Assembly: GCF_038502225.1 (NCBI RefSeq)
Contig: NC_091369.1
Span: 4,522,471-4,586,470, forward strand
Length of the DNA: 64,000 nucleotides
Reading direction: 5' to 3'
Origin: Cherax quadricarinatus
Taxonomy: Eukaryota > Arthropoda > Malacostraca > Decapoda > Parastacidae
In this document: piece by piece, positions 1 through 12,186 of the stretch
Position numbering within the stretch: the first letter of the stretch is position 1
Layout of the letters: every line of letters begins with the position of its first letter
Notes under the pieces: model-generated
What the model saw: the letters and a program-made list of their open reading frames with translations, nothing else
What the model was told of the DNA's origin: nothing
The model's database searches: none
Made by a program: the position numbers and the translations under genes

Positions 1-36
1 GTACCTCATACCAGGAATCTCTCCGTGTACCTGATA

Positions 37-37
<1 letters not shown>

Positions 38-130
<93 letters not shown>
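38..130. repeat. (CA)n microsatellite
   Basis: Uninterrupted CA dinucleotide run of about 46 units. The open frame across it is poly-Thr/His and is not a gene. Confidence 0.98.
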
Positions 131-134
<4 letters not shown>

Positions 135-533
135 GCTCTGTTTTTGTTCCTCACAATTATCGCTCCCACAGGCCTCTCCTTCTTCTTTACTCTGTTACCC
201 TACACCCTCCATCACTGCCTCTGTCTACCTCCCTCCATCCTACCCTCCATCCCTTCTTACTCTCACCATTTTTTCTCTTTCTCTCTCACTCTCTCTCTGT
301 CTCCTCTTACTGAGAGACATGTGTGTGTGTATATATTTACATATACACAGATTATTGTATACACACGTGTAAATAAGGAAGGCAAAACGCTTGTAAATTG
401 CTTATAAATCACTTGGCTTTAAATTTCGTAAATGCAGGGATTTATTTTTTACAGAGTTCTGGAGAAAATTAATTGTTTGGGTGGAAAATTGTGGGAACAA
501 ATCATGGTATTGTGGTTGTGGAATTGTCGGGTT
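131..533. other. Unassigned spacer
   Basis: Pyrimidine-rich at 230-305, then AT-rich sequence with TAAT-type motifs around 440-500. No coding or mobile-element signature was recognised. Confidence 0.5.
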
Positions 534-3246
534 GACACCACCCCCATTATTGTGACACCACCCCCATTATTGTGACACCATCCCCATTATTGTGACACCA
601 CCCCAGTATTGTGACACCACTCCCATTATTGTGACACTACCCCCATTATTGTGACACCATCCCCATTATTGTGACACCACCCCCATTATTGTGACACCAC
701 CCCCATTATTGTGACACCATCCCCATTATTGTGACACCACCCCCATTATTGTGACACCATCCCCATTATTGTGAAACCATCCCCATTATTGTGACACCAC
801 CCCATTATTGTGACACCACTCCCATTATTGTGACACCACCCCATTATTGTGACACCATCCCCATTATTGTGACACCACCCCCATTATTGTGACACCACCC
901 CCATTATTGTGACACCACCCCCATTATTGTGACACCACCCCCATTATTGTGACACCACCCCCATTATTGTGACACCACCCCCATTATTGTGACACCACCC
1001 CCATTATTGTGACACCACCCCCGTTATTGTGACACCACCCCCATTATTGTGACACCACCCCCATTATTGTGACACCACCCCCATTATTGTGACACCACTC
1101 CATTATTGTGACACCACCCCCATTATTGTGACACCACCCCCATTATTGTGACACCACCCCCATTATTGTGGCACCACCCCCATTATTGTGACACCACTCC
1201 CATTATTGTGACACCACCCCATTATTGTGACACCACTCCATTATTGTGACACCACCCCCATTATTGTGACACCACCCAAATTATTGTGACACCACCCCCA
1301 TTATTGTGACACCACCCCCATTATTGTGGCACCACCCCCATTATTGTGACACCATCCCCATTATTGTGACACCACTCCCATTATTGTGACACTACCCCCA
1401 TTATTGTGACACCACCCCATGATTGTGACATCACCCCCATTATTGTGACACAACCCCCATTATTGTGACACCACCCCCATTATTGTGACACCACCCCCAT
1501 TATTTTGAACACCACCCCCATTATTGTGACACCATCCCCATTATTGTGAAACATCCCCATTATTGTGACACCACCCCCATTTTATGACCCCCCATTCTCC
1601 CCACTCCCATTATTGTACACCACCCCATTATTGTGACACCATCCCCATTATTGTGACACCACCCCCACCCATTATTGTGACACCATCCCCATTATTGTGA
1701 CGCCACCCCCCATTATTGTGACACCATCCCCATTATTGTGGCACCACCCCATTATTGTGACACCACCCCCATTATTGTGACACCACCACATTATTTTGAC
1801 ACCACTCCCATTATTGTAACACTACCCCTATTATTGTGACACCACCCCATGATTGTGACATCACCCCCATTATTGTGACACAACCCCCATTATTGTGACA
1901 CCACCCCATTATTGTGACACCACCCCCATTATTGTGACACCACTCCCATTATTGTGACACCACCCCATTATTGTGACACCACTCCATTATTGTGACACCA
2001 CCCCCATTATTGTGACACCACCCAAATTATTGTGACACCACCCCTATTATTGTGACACCACACCACCCCATTATTGTGACACCACTCCCATTATTGTGAC
2101 ACCACCCCATTATTGTGACACCACTCCATTATTGTGACACCACCCCCATTATTGTGACACCATCCCCAATTTTGTGACACCACCCCATTATTGTGACACT
2201 ACCCCCATTATTGTGGCACCACCCTCTGTGACACCATCCCCATTATTGTGACACACCCCTCCCCATTATTGTGACACCACCCCATTATTGTGACACCACC
2301 CCCATTATTGTGGCACCACCCCCAGTATTGTGACACCACCCCTGTACACCACCATTATTGTGACATCTCCCATTATTGTGACACCACCCCATTATTGTGA
2401 CACCACTCCATTATTGTGGCACCATCCATTATTGTGACACCACTCCCATTACTGTGACACCCCCCCATTATTGTGACCACCCACAAATTATTGTGACACT
2501 ACCCCCATTATTGTGACACCACCCAAATTATTCTGTCACCACCCCCATTATTTTAACACCACCCCATTATTGTGACACCACTCCCATTATTCTGACACCA
2601 CCCCATTATTGTGACACCACCACATTATTTTGACACCACTCCCATTATTCTGACACCACCCCCATTATTGTGGCACCACCACATTATTCTGACACCACTC
2701 CCATTATTCTGACACCACCCCAATTATTGTAACACCACCCCCATTATTATAACATCACCCCCATTATTGTGACACCGCCCTCACTATTGTGACACCACGC
2801 CAACTATTGTGACATCACCCCCATTATTGTGACACCACTCCCATTAATATGACACCACCCCCATTATTGTGACACCACACCCATTAGTCTGACACTACCC
2901 CCGTTATTGTGACACCACCCCCATTATTCTGCCACCACCCCATTATTCTGATACCACACAATTATTCTGACACCATTCCCATTATTCTTACACCATCCCC
3001 ATTATTCTGACACCACCCCATTAGTCTGACACCATCCCATTATTCTGACACCACCCCATTATTCTGATACCATCTCCATTGCCCTGACACCACCCCATTA
3101 TTCTGACTCCATCCCCATTATTCTGACTTCATCCCCATTATTCTGGTACCACCCCCATTATTCTGACACCACCTCCATTATTATGACACCACCCCATTAC
3201 TTAAACACTCATCCGCTTCCCCCAGTACCCCCATTCCCCATTATTG
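534..3246. repeat. 20-bp minisatellite, about 2.7 kb
   Basis: About 135 tandem units of GACACCACCCCCATTATTGT, mostly 19 or 20 bp long because one C is often missing. The plus strand is strongly C-rich. Units are nearly identical between about 840 and 1420. They become increasingly variable towards 3200, where ATTATTCTG replaces ATTATTGTG and spacing is irregular. Confidence 0.97.
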
Positions 3247-3330
3247 GAAGAAAATAATGGGTGGCGTATCCGGGAAGGGATGGCTGGAATTTCTTTAGAC
3301 TGAGAGGAAGTAGTGAAGGAAATGAAGGAA

Positions 3331-3812
3331 GGTCATCCTATCCCAGGTCATCCTATCCCAGGTCATCCTATCCCAGGCCATCCTATCCCAGGCCATCCCA
3401 TCTCAGGCCATCTTATCCTTGGCCATCCTATCACAGGTCATCCTATCCCAGGTCGTCCTATCCCAGACCATCCTATCCCGGACCATCCTATACCAGGCCA
3501 TCCTATCCCAGGTCATCCTATCCCAGGTCATCCTATCCCAGGCCATCCTATCCCAGGTCATCCTATCCCAGGCCATCCTATCCCAGGCCATCCTATCCCA
3601 AGCCATTCTATCCCAGACCATCCTATCCCGGACCATCCTATCCCAGGCCATCCTATCCCAGGCCATCCTATCCCAGGTCATCCTATCCCAGGCCATCCTA
3701 TCCCAGGCCATTCTATCCCAAGCCATTCTATCCCAGACCATCCTATCCCGGACCATCCTATCCCAGGTCATCCTATCCCAGGACATCGTATCTCAGGCCA
3801 TTCTATCCCAGG
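3331..3812. repeat. 15-bp minisatellite with higher-order structure
   Basis: About 32 units of CATCCTATCCCAGGY. The unit length is a multiple of three, so open frames run through it as HPIPG, SYPRP or MAWDR repeats on the two strands; I do not consider these proteins. Bases 3601-3660 and 3721-3780 agree at 59 of 60 positions, showing duplication of an 8-unit block. Confidence 0.96.
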
Positions 3813-3897
3813 ATAGTATTACCATCATGGGAGGGAAGACGTCAATCATGGTGACCAGTGATGTCCAAACATCAATATCTGACTGACATCAATACAT

Positions 3898-3985
3898 GGA
3901 GAGAGAAAGAGAGAGAGAGGGAGATAGATAGATAGATAAATAGATAGATTAGATAGATAGCAAGATAGATTAGATAGATATAGAT
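3898..3985. repeat. GA / GATA microsatellite
   Basis: GAGA run passing into interrupted GATA repeats. The stretch after it, to 4123, is unique sequence with no recognised feature. Confidence 0.9.
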
Positions 3986-4123
3986 ATAGAACATGAACAA
4001 CTGACGTGAAGAACAGGAAGAACAAGAGTAAAGAACAGGAACATTCCTGTTTTTCAGGAATGTCGTCGGGAATTAATGGGAATTTCTGTTGACATTTGTC
4101 AATTGTCAATTGCGTGAATGTGT

Positions 4124-4336
4124 CTCCCCCCTCCCCCCTTCCCTCATCCCTATCCTCCCCTCCCCTCCCCTTCCCCTCCTCCTCCCCTATTCTCCTTCTC
4201 CTAGCTTCCCCTCCCCTAGCCCCTCCTTCCCCAATCCCTTCCCTCCCCCTCCCCTCTTCCCCTCCCCTCCCCTTTCCCCCTCCCCCTCCCCTTTCCCCCC
4301 TCCCCCTCACCTTTCACTCTCCCCCTCCCTGTCACT
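4124..4336. repeat. C/T polypyrimidine tract
   Basis: About 210 bases of almost pure CCCCTCC-type pyrimidine sequence. The proline/serine-rich open frames here are compositional. Confidence 0.9.
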
Positions 4337-4386
4337 GTACAGTGTGAGATTATTATTATTATATTATGTGTTATTATTATTATTGT

Positions 4387-4389
<3 letters not shown>

Positions 4390-4464
<75 letters not shown>
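4390..4464. repeat. (TA)n microsatellite
   Basis: Uninterrupted TA run, then further TA-rich sequence to 4493. Confidence 0.97.
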
Positions 4465-4467
<3 letters not shown>

Positions 4468-4493
4468 ACATATATATATATACTATATATGAG

Positions 4494-4562
4494 AGGGGGT
4501 CGAGACACGGCTCCTGTCCCCACCTCGTGGACCACCACCCCTCACTACCTTCTGGCCATGTG
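4494..4562 (+). repeat. Dispersed repeat fragment (CTCCTGGCCCC family)
   Basis: The GGGGTCGAG-ACA-CGGCTCCTG-CCCCACCTC pattern matches the better-preserved copies near 29905-30075 in this window. It is a degenerate fragment. The following 4563-4768 is unique or pyrimidine-rich with no call. Confidence 0.5.
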
Positions 4563-4768
4563 GAGCCCCCGCCATACCCACTCCTGAAGCTGCGTATTTA
4601 AATCCTGTCTTTAACCTATAACTTGAGGTTGTATCTCCCGTCCCCCTCCTCTTCTTTCTCCTCACAGCCGTCTTCCCTCCCACCCCCTCATCCTTCCCCT
4701 CTCCCTGGGGAGTGGGGAGGGGGAGGAGGAGGGGGAATACAGAGGAGAGATTGCCACGTCTCCAAGAT

Positions 4769-4770
4769 GT

Positions 4771-4811
<41 letters not shown>
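4769..4811. repeat. (TC)n microsatellite
   Basis: CT dinucleotide run. It is followed by AT-rich sequence (4812-5020) with no recognised feature. Confidence 0.9.
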
Positions 4812-4813
<2 letters not shown>

Positions 4814-5020
4814 ACTCTACCAAGAAACAGTAAATAATATCCTAACAGGAGAATAAAGGCAATAAACATTAAGAATATATATTCATGTATATATATATAT
4901 ACATCAATAAAAATAAATAATATAAATAATTATTATAGACCTATCATAACAAATATTATAACAAGAAATATTAATTAAAATATTAATGGCTGTATTTGTA
5001 TACTATTATCCCCTATAACC

Positions 5021-5208
5021 CTTCCCCTTACTTCCCCTTACTTCCCCTTACTTCCCCTTACTTCCCCTTACTTCCCCTTACTTCCCCTTACTTTCCCTTA
5101 CTTTCCCTTACTTTCCCTTACTTTTCCTTACTTTCCCTTACTTCCCTTATTCTTACTTCTTACTTCCCTTACTTCCCCTTACTTCCCCTTACTTCCCCTT
5201 ACTTCCCC
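5021..5208. repeat. 10-bp minisatellite
   Basis: Tandem CTTCCCCTTA units, grading into CTTTCCCTTA in the middle, about 18 copies. It looks loosely telomere-like but is not the arthropod TTAGG repeat. Confidence 0.93.
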
Positions 5209-5425
5209 CACTTTCTCCTCCACCTTTATCTCTCTCTTCTCCTCTTCTCTCAACCTCCTCCTCCTTCTCTTTCTCTTCTCTTGGATAGTTTTTAGTGGTT
5301 ATCGGTAATTAGTTGGTCTATGACCACTTGTGACTCGGTCTTGAGGTCTACAGACCCATCCACCTGACCAGTCAACAACTGCTTCCCTAAATCTTTTAAT
5401 TACAGCCTCTACCAATTAGCATTGA

Positions 5426-5512
5426 GGAGGAGCAGGAGGAGGAGCAGGAGGAGGAGCAGGAGTAGGAGCAGGAGTAGGAGCAGGAGGAGGAGCAGGAGGA
5501 GGAGGATGCCAG
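5426..5512. repeat. 12-bp GGAGCAGGAGGA minisatellite
   Basis: About seven units, some with a G-to-T change. It resembles the composition of the array at 48640-49711. The following 5513-6085 holds a GGTGGT run (5625-5690) and pyrimidine tracts (5900-5985) but no gene I can support. Confidence 0.85.
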
Positions 5513-6140
5513 GGAGGAGTGTTCCTCAGGAGTGGGTTTAAATCTTTGTGTGATGTCCTTCAATAAGGCTCATTTACTGATGAACTCTGAATGGAGATGT
5601 GGGCTTTATTGGGTCCTAATCTCAGTGGTGGGTGGTGGTGGGTGGTGGTGGGTGGTGGTGGGTGGTGGGTGGTGGTGGTGGTTGGGGGTGGTGAAGGGGA
5701 GGACAGGCGAGGGAAGGCTCTCTGGCTCTGAGGGGAAGGGGAAGACGGAGGGGAGGTGGTGAAGATGTGAGAGAGAGAGAGAAGGGGGCGGTTCTCCCCT
5801 CCACTTAAACCCCCTTCACTCCCACTTCTCCCCTTTGACCATTAATGGAGCATGCACTTCCCTTGACCACAAGTACACCTTCACCTCCCTTGACTCTTCC
5901 TAATTCTTCTCCTATTCCTCCTTCTCCTTCTCCTTCTCCTCCTCCTCCTCTTCCTCTTCCTCCTTCTCTTCCTCTTCCTTCTCCAGAGGAGAACTTCATT
6001 AATGACAAAAAAGATACATAATCTGAATTATATCTAAAATTACTAAACAATTATATAGACTTATGGATAACTAAAGTATAATTAACACTTGTCAATACTC
6101 AATAATAACCCACATAAAAACAAAAGCTTTATCTGTAGAT

Positions 6141-6204
6141 TTCGACCCTCTTCTGGGTCCTCTTCATTACATCATCTGCTGAAGAGGACCCCAGAAGAGG
6201 GTCA

Positions 6205-6207
<3 letters not shown>
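6141..6207. repeat. Inverted repeat, 26-bp arms
   Basis: GACCCTCTTCTGGGTCCTCT (from 6144) pairs with AGAGGACCCCAGAAGAGGGTC, which ends near 6203, across a loop of about 13 nt with one bulged base. It lies just upstream of the Penelope-like remnant and may be part of its terminal structure. Confidence 0.8.
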
Positions 6208-6573
<366 letters not shown>

Positions 6574-6614
6574 TTACATGAAACATATAATGGAACAGTA
6601 TTTAGATAAGGCTA

Positions 6615-7740
6615 AAAGAGGTCTTTTGTGGCATTTATGGATTTGGAAAAGGCGTATGACAGGGTGGATAGGGGGCAATGTGGCAGATGTTGCAAGTGTA
6701 TGGTGTAGGATGGTAGGTTACTGAAAGCAGTGAAGAGTTTTTAGAGGATAGTGAGGCCCTAAGTTAGAGTATGTAGGAAAGAGGGAAATTTTTTCCCAGT
6801 AAAAGTAGGCCTTAGACAAGGATGTGTGATGTCACCGTGGTTGTTTAATATATTTATAGATGGGGTTGTAAGAGAAGTAAATGCGAGGGTCTTGGCAAGA
6901 GGCGTGGAGTTAAAGATAAAGAATCACACACAAAGTGGGAGTTGTCACAGCTGCTCTTTGCTGATGACACTGTGCTCTTGGGAGATTCTGAAGAGAAGTT
7001 GCAGAGATTGGTGGATGAATTTGGTAGGGTGTGCAAAAGAAGAAAATTAAAGGTGAATACAGGAAAGAGTAAGGTTATGAGGATAACAAAAGATTAGGTG
7101 ATGAAAGATTGAATATCAGATTGGAGGGAGAGAGTATGGAGGAGGTGAACGTATTCAGATATTTGGGAGTGGACGTGTCAGCAGATGGGTCTATGAAAGA
7201 TGAGGTGAATCATAGAATTGATGAGGGAAAAAGAGTGAGTGGTGCAACTTTAGGAGTCTGTGGAGACAAAGAACTTTGTCCTTGGAGGCAAAGAGGGGAA
7301 TGTATGAGAGTATAGTTTTACCAACGCTCTTATATGGGTGTGAAGCATGGGTGATGAATGTTACAGCGAGGAGAAGGCTGGAGGCAGTGGAGATGTCATG
7401 TCTGAGGGCAATGTGTGGTGTGAATATAATGCAGAGAATTCGTAGTTTGGAAGTTAGGAGGAGGTGCGGGATTACCAAAACTGTTGTCCAGAGGGCTGAG
7501 GAAGGGTTGTTGAGGTGGTTCGGACATGTAGAGAGAATGGAGCGAAACAGAATGACTTCAAGAGTGTATCAGTCTGTGTAGGAAGGAAGGCGGGGTAGGG
7601 GTCGGCCTAGGAAGGGTTGGAGGGAGGGGGTAAAGGAGGTTTTGTGTGCGAGGGGCTTGGACTTCCAGCAGGCATGCGTGAGCGTGTTTGATAGGAGTGA
7701 ATGGAGACAAATGGTTTTTAATACTTGACGTGCTGTTGGA
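6615..7740 (+). pseudogene. Non-LTR retrotransposon reverse transcriptase, frameshifted
   Basis: Reverse transcriptase of a LINE, readable in several frames. SFVAFMDLEKAYDRVD at about 6620 is the first catalytic-Asp block. VGLRQGCVMSPWLFNIFIDG at about 6800-6860 is the template/primer-grip region. LLFADDTVLLGDSEEKL at about 6950-7000 carries the FADD catalytic pair. RYLGVDVSADGSM (7160) and YESIVLPTLLYGCEAW (7300-7350) follow, and LRWFGHVERMERNRM (7510-7555) marks the C-terminal end. This C-terminal layout is typical of RTE-like LINEs, but the clade is a guess. At least three frameshifts and internal stops show it is inactive. No endonuclease domain is visible, so the copy is 5'-truncated. 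Confidence 0.9.
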
Positions 7741-7981
7741 GGTGAGCAAAGTAACATTTATGAAGGATTCAGGAAACTGGCAGGCCGGACTTGAGTCCTG
7801 GAGATGGGAAGTACAGTGCCTGCACTGAAGGAGGGGTGTTAATGTTGCAGTTTAAAAACTGTAGTGTAAAGCACCCTTCTGGTAAGACAGTGATGGATGG
7901 AATGATGATGAAAGTATTTCTTTTTCGGGCCACCCTGCCTTGGTGGGAATCAATTGGTGTGATAATAAAATAAATAAAAAT
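7741..7981 (+). mobile_element. 3' UTR and end of the LINE
   Basis: Non-coding tail after the reverse transcriptase. It contains CCACCCTGCCTTGGTGGGA, a small self-complementary segment, and ends in AATAAAATAAATAAAAATAAA-like A-rich sequence immediately before a TA array. The frame at 7791-7973 is not considered a gene. Confidence 0.7.
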
Positions 7982-7984
7982 AAA

Positions 7985-8004
7985 TATATATATATATATA
8001 TATA

Positions 8005-8094
<90 letters not shown>
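7985..8094. repeat. (TA)n microsatellite
   Basis: Long TA run with one TG interruption, directly after the LINE tail. Confidence 0.97.
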
Positions 8095-8097
<3 letters not shown>

Positions 8098-8099
8098 TC

Positions 8100-8510
8100 T
8101 CCTTCCTTCCACGCCCTGTTCTTCACCCCAGGGGGACCTGAACCTTCCTTCCACTCCCCTGTTCCTCACCCCATGGGGACCTAAGTCATCCGTGGCAGAG
8201 AGAGTTATAGCGAGGCGCTGGTCAGATGCATGCAGACGCAGGACAGTTGGGAAAGATGAAAGCTTTGGTTACATCAACGTTGGATATTACAGCCAGAATT
8301 CGATGGACGTCAAAAAATGACCGAAACTTCAAGACTTGCAGTAAGAACCACGTTTTTATTCTGTAAATGGCGTGGAAGGAAGGTTCAGGTCCCTCTGGGG
8401 TAAAGAACATGGCGTGGAAGGAAGGTTCAGGTCCCTCTGGGGTGAAGAACATGCGTGGTAGAAAGGTTCAAGTCCCTCTGGGTGAAAAACAGGGAGTGGA
8501 AGGAACGCTC
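8100..8510. repeat. Inverted 42-bp repeat units around a unique core
   Basis: Two copies of a unit containing CCTTCCACGCC and CTTCACCCCAGGGGGACCTG (8100-8185) face three to four reverse-complement copies (8367-8510). They surround a unique core of about 180 bp. TA arrays lie directly outside both arms (7985-8094 and 8529-8617), so the whole block is symmetric. Confidence 0.85.
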
Positions 8511-8524
8511 AGTACATCAAAACA

Positions 8525-8528
<4 letters not shown>

Positions 8529-8617
<89 letters not shown>
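8529..8617. repeat. (TA)n microsatellite
   Basis: Long TA run. It is followed to 8780 by sequence of dispersed-repeat character, then a short GT run at 8780-8800. Confidence 0.97.
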
Positions 8618-8620
<3 letters not shown>

Positions 8621-8800
8621 GGACAAGCCACAGGGGGGTGGAAATCTTTAGATCAAGTACTTTCACACTTCATCAGGAGCTGTGCAATGTTGCAAGGGAG
8701 CAACCAAAGCAGGGAGAGAGGTCTCAGAGTAGCGTAGGTGTCACTGGCCATGGTTACCCTAAGAGTCTAAGGGAAACCGTGTGTGTGTGTGTGTGTGTGT

Positions 8801-9437
8801 TCCTCACGAGGATATTGGAAGAGTTTAGGTCACTATAGATCAAGGTTTATGTAGCTGGTTGTTGTCTTTACAAGAACATCAACACTCACACCACAAGCTG
8901 ACATTAACACAATACAAATATTCTCAAGAAAACAGTTTAAGATCAGGTAGTCAGTCCCCGAGCCCAGGACCAAGTGATGAGCACTGTTGCCTTGACGATT
9001 CTGAAACACCTAGGTATCTTGACAGATGAGGAGGAGCACTGCAGCAGCCCTACTGGCCCATACTAGGAAGGTCCATCTCAAACCCACCAGTGGAGTTTCT
9101 CCATTCGTTGCAAAGATGATTGAGAAGAATGGATGTGGTCGTTCCCTCCACTCCCTCCCTCCCTCCCTCTCTCAACTCCTTCCCTCCCACCCTCCACTCC
9201 CTCCCTCCCTCCCTCCCTCCACTCCCTCCAGGAGGGTGCTGGAACCTCCTGTCATCAATAGAGTGGTCACAGACTGTAACTAAGTGATTACTCAGTTATG
9301 TAGCGAGACCTATTGACGCACCTGCTGTCTCTAGCTCCTGTGTCCCCGTCCCTACTACCCTCCCTCCCTTACTACCCTCCCTCCCTCCATTCTGCCCTCC
9401 CTCTCCTCAACCACTGCATTATTTCTCTCTTTTATCA
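8801..9437. other. Unassigned, with a dispersed-repeat fragment and CTCC tract
   Basis: Bases 9024-9090 (GAGGAGCACTGCAGCAG, then CTACTGGCCCATACTAGG) belong to the same dispersed family as 25496-25690 and 38519-38645. Bases 9145-9235 are CCCT/CTCC-rich. Nothing else was recognised. Confidence 0.6.
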
Positions 9438-9446
9438 TTATTATTA

Positions 9447-9518
<72 letters not shown>

Positions 9519-9845
9519 ACAGTAGCAGTAGTGGAGGTGGTGGTAGTAGTAGTAGTAGTAGTGGTAACAGTAGCAGTAGTGGAGGTGGTGGTAGTAGTAG
9601 TAGTAGTAGTGGTAATAGTAGCAATAGTGGTGGTGGTGGTGGTAGTAGTGGTAGTAGTAGTGGTAACAGTAGCAATAGTGGTGGTGGTGGTAGTAGTGGT
9701 AGTAGTAGTGGTAACAGTAGCAGTAGTGGTGGTGGTGGTAGTAGTGGTAGTAGTAGTAGTAGTAGTAATAGTAATAGTCGTAATAGAACTAGTAATTGTA
9801 GATACCATGACCACCACCACTACTACTACTACTACTACTGCCACC
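9438..9845. repeat. ATT then GTA trinucleotide arrays with 48-bp higher-order repeat, ending in CAC/TAC
   Basis: ATT units (9438-9478) pass into GTA/GTG units (9479-9777). GGTAAC/T-AGTAGCA landmarks at 9515, 9563, 9611, 9662 and 9710 give a 48-51 bp superperiod. After a short unique bridge, CACCACCACTACTACTACTA (9808-9840) is complementary to the GTA side. Poly-Val, poly-Leu and poly-Thr frames here are artefacts. Confidence 0.94.
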
Positions 9846-10230
9846 ACTACCCCCTCCCTCCCTCTCCCCCAACACCACCACCCCAACATCCCCCCCTCCC
9901 CCCCACCATCACCGCCCGGAAGCAATGAATACATGATGACGTTGTTAGCGGACCGTGTTAACCCCTACCTCCCCCCCTCCTACCTCCCCTCCCCCTTCCT
10001 ACCTCCCCTCCCCCAATCCTACCTCCCCACCCCAATCCTACCTCCCCTCCCCCACTCCAACCTCCACTCCCCCAATCCTACCTCCCCACCCCCACTCCTC
10101 CCCCTCCCTACTCCTCCATTCTCCATTCCCCCTTTCCCCCTCCATCTACCCCCCATTTTCCCCCAACCCTTTTCCCCACCCCCCTCCCCAGAAAACTATC
10201 CACCCACCAACCCACCCCCTTTCTTTCATT
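9846..10230. repeat. C-rich low-complexity tract
   Basis: CCTACCTCCCC-type degenerate repeats. The proline/serine-rich frames are compositional. Confidence 0.85.
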
Positions 10231-10316
10231 AACTATCCCCTCCAAAAATAAGGGAAGGGGGCTTGGTAGGTTGTATGTCTATCGGTCTAGATTACAGCTT
10301 GGTCTCTATGAGACCT

Positions 10317-10723
<407 letters not shown>

Positions 10724-11335
10724 GACTGGGAGGGTGTTGGCACCTGGGTTAGAAGTTGATATTCTTGGGGTGAAATTTGACTCCAAACTAACCATGAAGA
10801 ACCATGTTGTAAATCTTGCAAACAAGGCAGCCAGGAAGCTTACAGCACTTCGCCGTATCTCGCATCTGCTTGACAGTAGGGGTTGCAAGATCCTGTACGA
10901 GGCACAAGTACGCCTACACCTTGAGTATGCTCCACTTTCTTGGTTTGCCTGTCCCCCTCCTCATCTGCGACTGCTTGACAGAGTAGAGAACAGAGCAAGA
11001 CGTCTCATCTCTCGCCTGGACCCATCCTGGATAGATCTGTCATTTCAGCAGAGCCTTCAACATAGGAGGGATGTGGGTGGCCTTACTGTTATGTACAAGG
11101 CCAATATTGTCAAAATACCACACTTTGATCCACTTCGAGGACAGCGTGAAACAAGCTTTTATGCCACAAGACGGGCAGAAAGCAGCAACTTCACTTTGGC
11201 TGTACCCTTCTCCAGAACATCACTCCATCTGAGATCATACATACCCAGGATGACTCGAGTATGGAACACATTCGTACAGCATAATGATGTCAACGAGATA
11301 AAGTCAGTTGATCAAATGAAAATGCTGGCCCACAG
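10724..11335 (+). mobile_element. LINE reverse transcriptase C-terminal fragment, open frame
   Basis: About 200 codons without a stop encode the C-terminal domain of a Jockey/CR1-type LINE polyprotein. Key segments are DILGVKFDSKLTMKNHV, ARKLTALRRISHLL, KILYEAQVRLHLEYAPLSW, HLRLLDRVENRARRLI, SLQHRRDVGGLTVMYKAN and VPFSRTSLHLRSYIPRMTRV. The copy is 5'-truncated just inside a GA microsatellite, so the ATG at 10680 is not a real start. Towards 11327 the frame runs into an 11-bp minisatellite. The lack of stops suggests a fairly recent insertion. Clade assignment is from memory of motif order only. Confidence 0.87.
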
Positions 11336-11515
11336 CTGGTCCACAGCTGGCCAACAGATGGTCCACAGTTGACCCACAGATGGTCCACAGCTGGCCCACA
11401 GATGGTCTACAGCTGGCCCACAGATGGTCCACAGCTGGCCCACAGCTGGCCCACAGCTGGCCCACAGGTGGCCCACAGCTGGCCCACAGCTGGCCCACAG
11501 CTGGCCCACAGGTGG
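11327..11515. repeat. 11-bp minisatellite (CAGCTGGCCCA)
   Basis: About 17 units alternating CAGCTGGCCCA and CAGATGGTCCA, fused to the 3' end of the LINE fragment. Each CAGCTG is an E-box-like palindrome, here simply part of the repeat. Confidence 0.94.
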
Positions 11516-12186
11516 CTCCAACATACAAGTAGGGTAGATGAGGGAGTTACAACTTAATCTACTATGATAGTACTGGTACTATCTTAACTACTAGTCTTAC
11601 CCTACTGTCACAAAGCTTTGTTTACCAGCAGTTCTATTTCTGACTATGACCAGTTCCACTAACTATCACAACTATCTACTACTACTGCAACTATTACAAC
11701 CATCAACTACTACCACTGTTATTGGCTCAGTTGCCTAGCTGATCATCCTGACACAGTTGACTTCAGATTGCTCCATGTATTGTGTGCACAAGCCAGTCCA
11801 CCAAGAATGATCGTGGGTTGTGAGGTTGCGAGTGTACCAGGCAACGTCCTGCCCCTGGTTACTGTGACTTACTATCACGCATTTGGGCTGATATATCAAT
11901 CTTGATTGATGGTCAATAAACATCTCGGTCCCGAAGGATGTCTCGACTACTTCACTAGAATAGTACTAGTCTAGTTGACTATCCTGTAATGTGCTGTGTA
12001 AGTGGTTCTTAGAGAGACAGAGAGACAGAGAGACAGAGACAGAGACAAACAGACAACGAGATAATTTATTCAATAAATTACCTTGCGGGTTTAGTGGTCA
12101 ATTTGATTATATTATTATTACTCAATAAATTTAGCGTCCCAAATTTACACTATGCAAAATGTCCGTTAAATTTATTATTCAAAAAA
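11516..12186. other. Unassigned spacer
   Basis: Mostly unique sequence with CTACTA-rich stretches and a short AGAGACAG repeat at 12013-12048. An AATAAA at 11910 and the sequence around 11735-11950 could be a transposon end, but no diagnostic motif was found. Confidence 0.45.

Noticed and set aside
5021..5208. Interstitial telomeric repeat
   Set aside because: The unit CTTCCCCTTA is not the arthropod TTAGG telomere unit or a simple variant of it.
11735..11950. Solo LTR
   Set aside because: An AATAAA is present, but no TG...CA ends, target duplication or primer-binding site could be shown.
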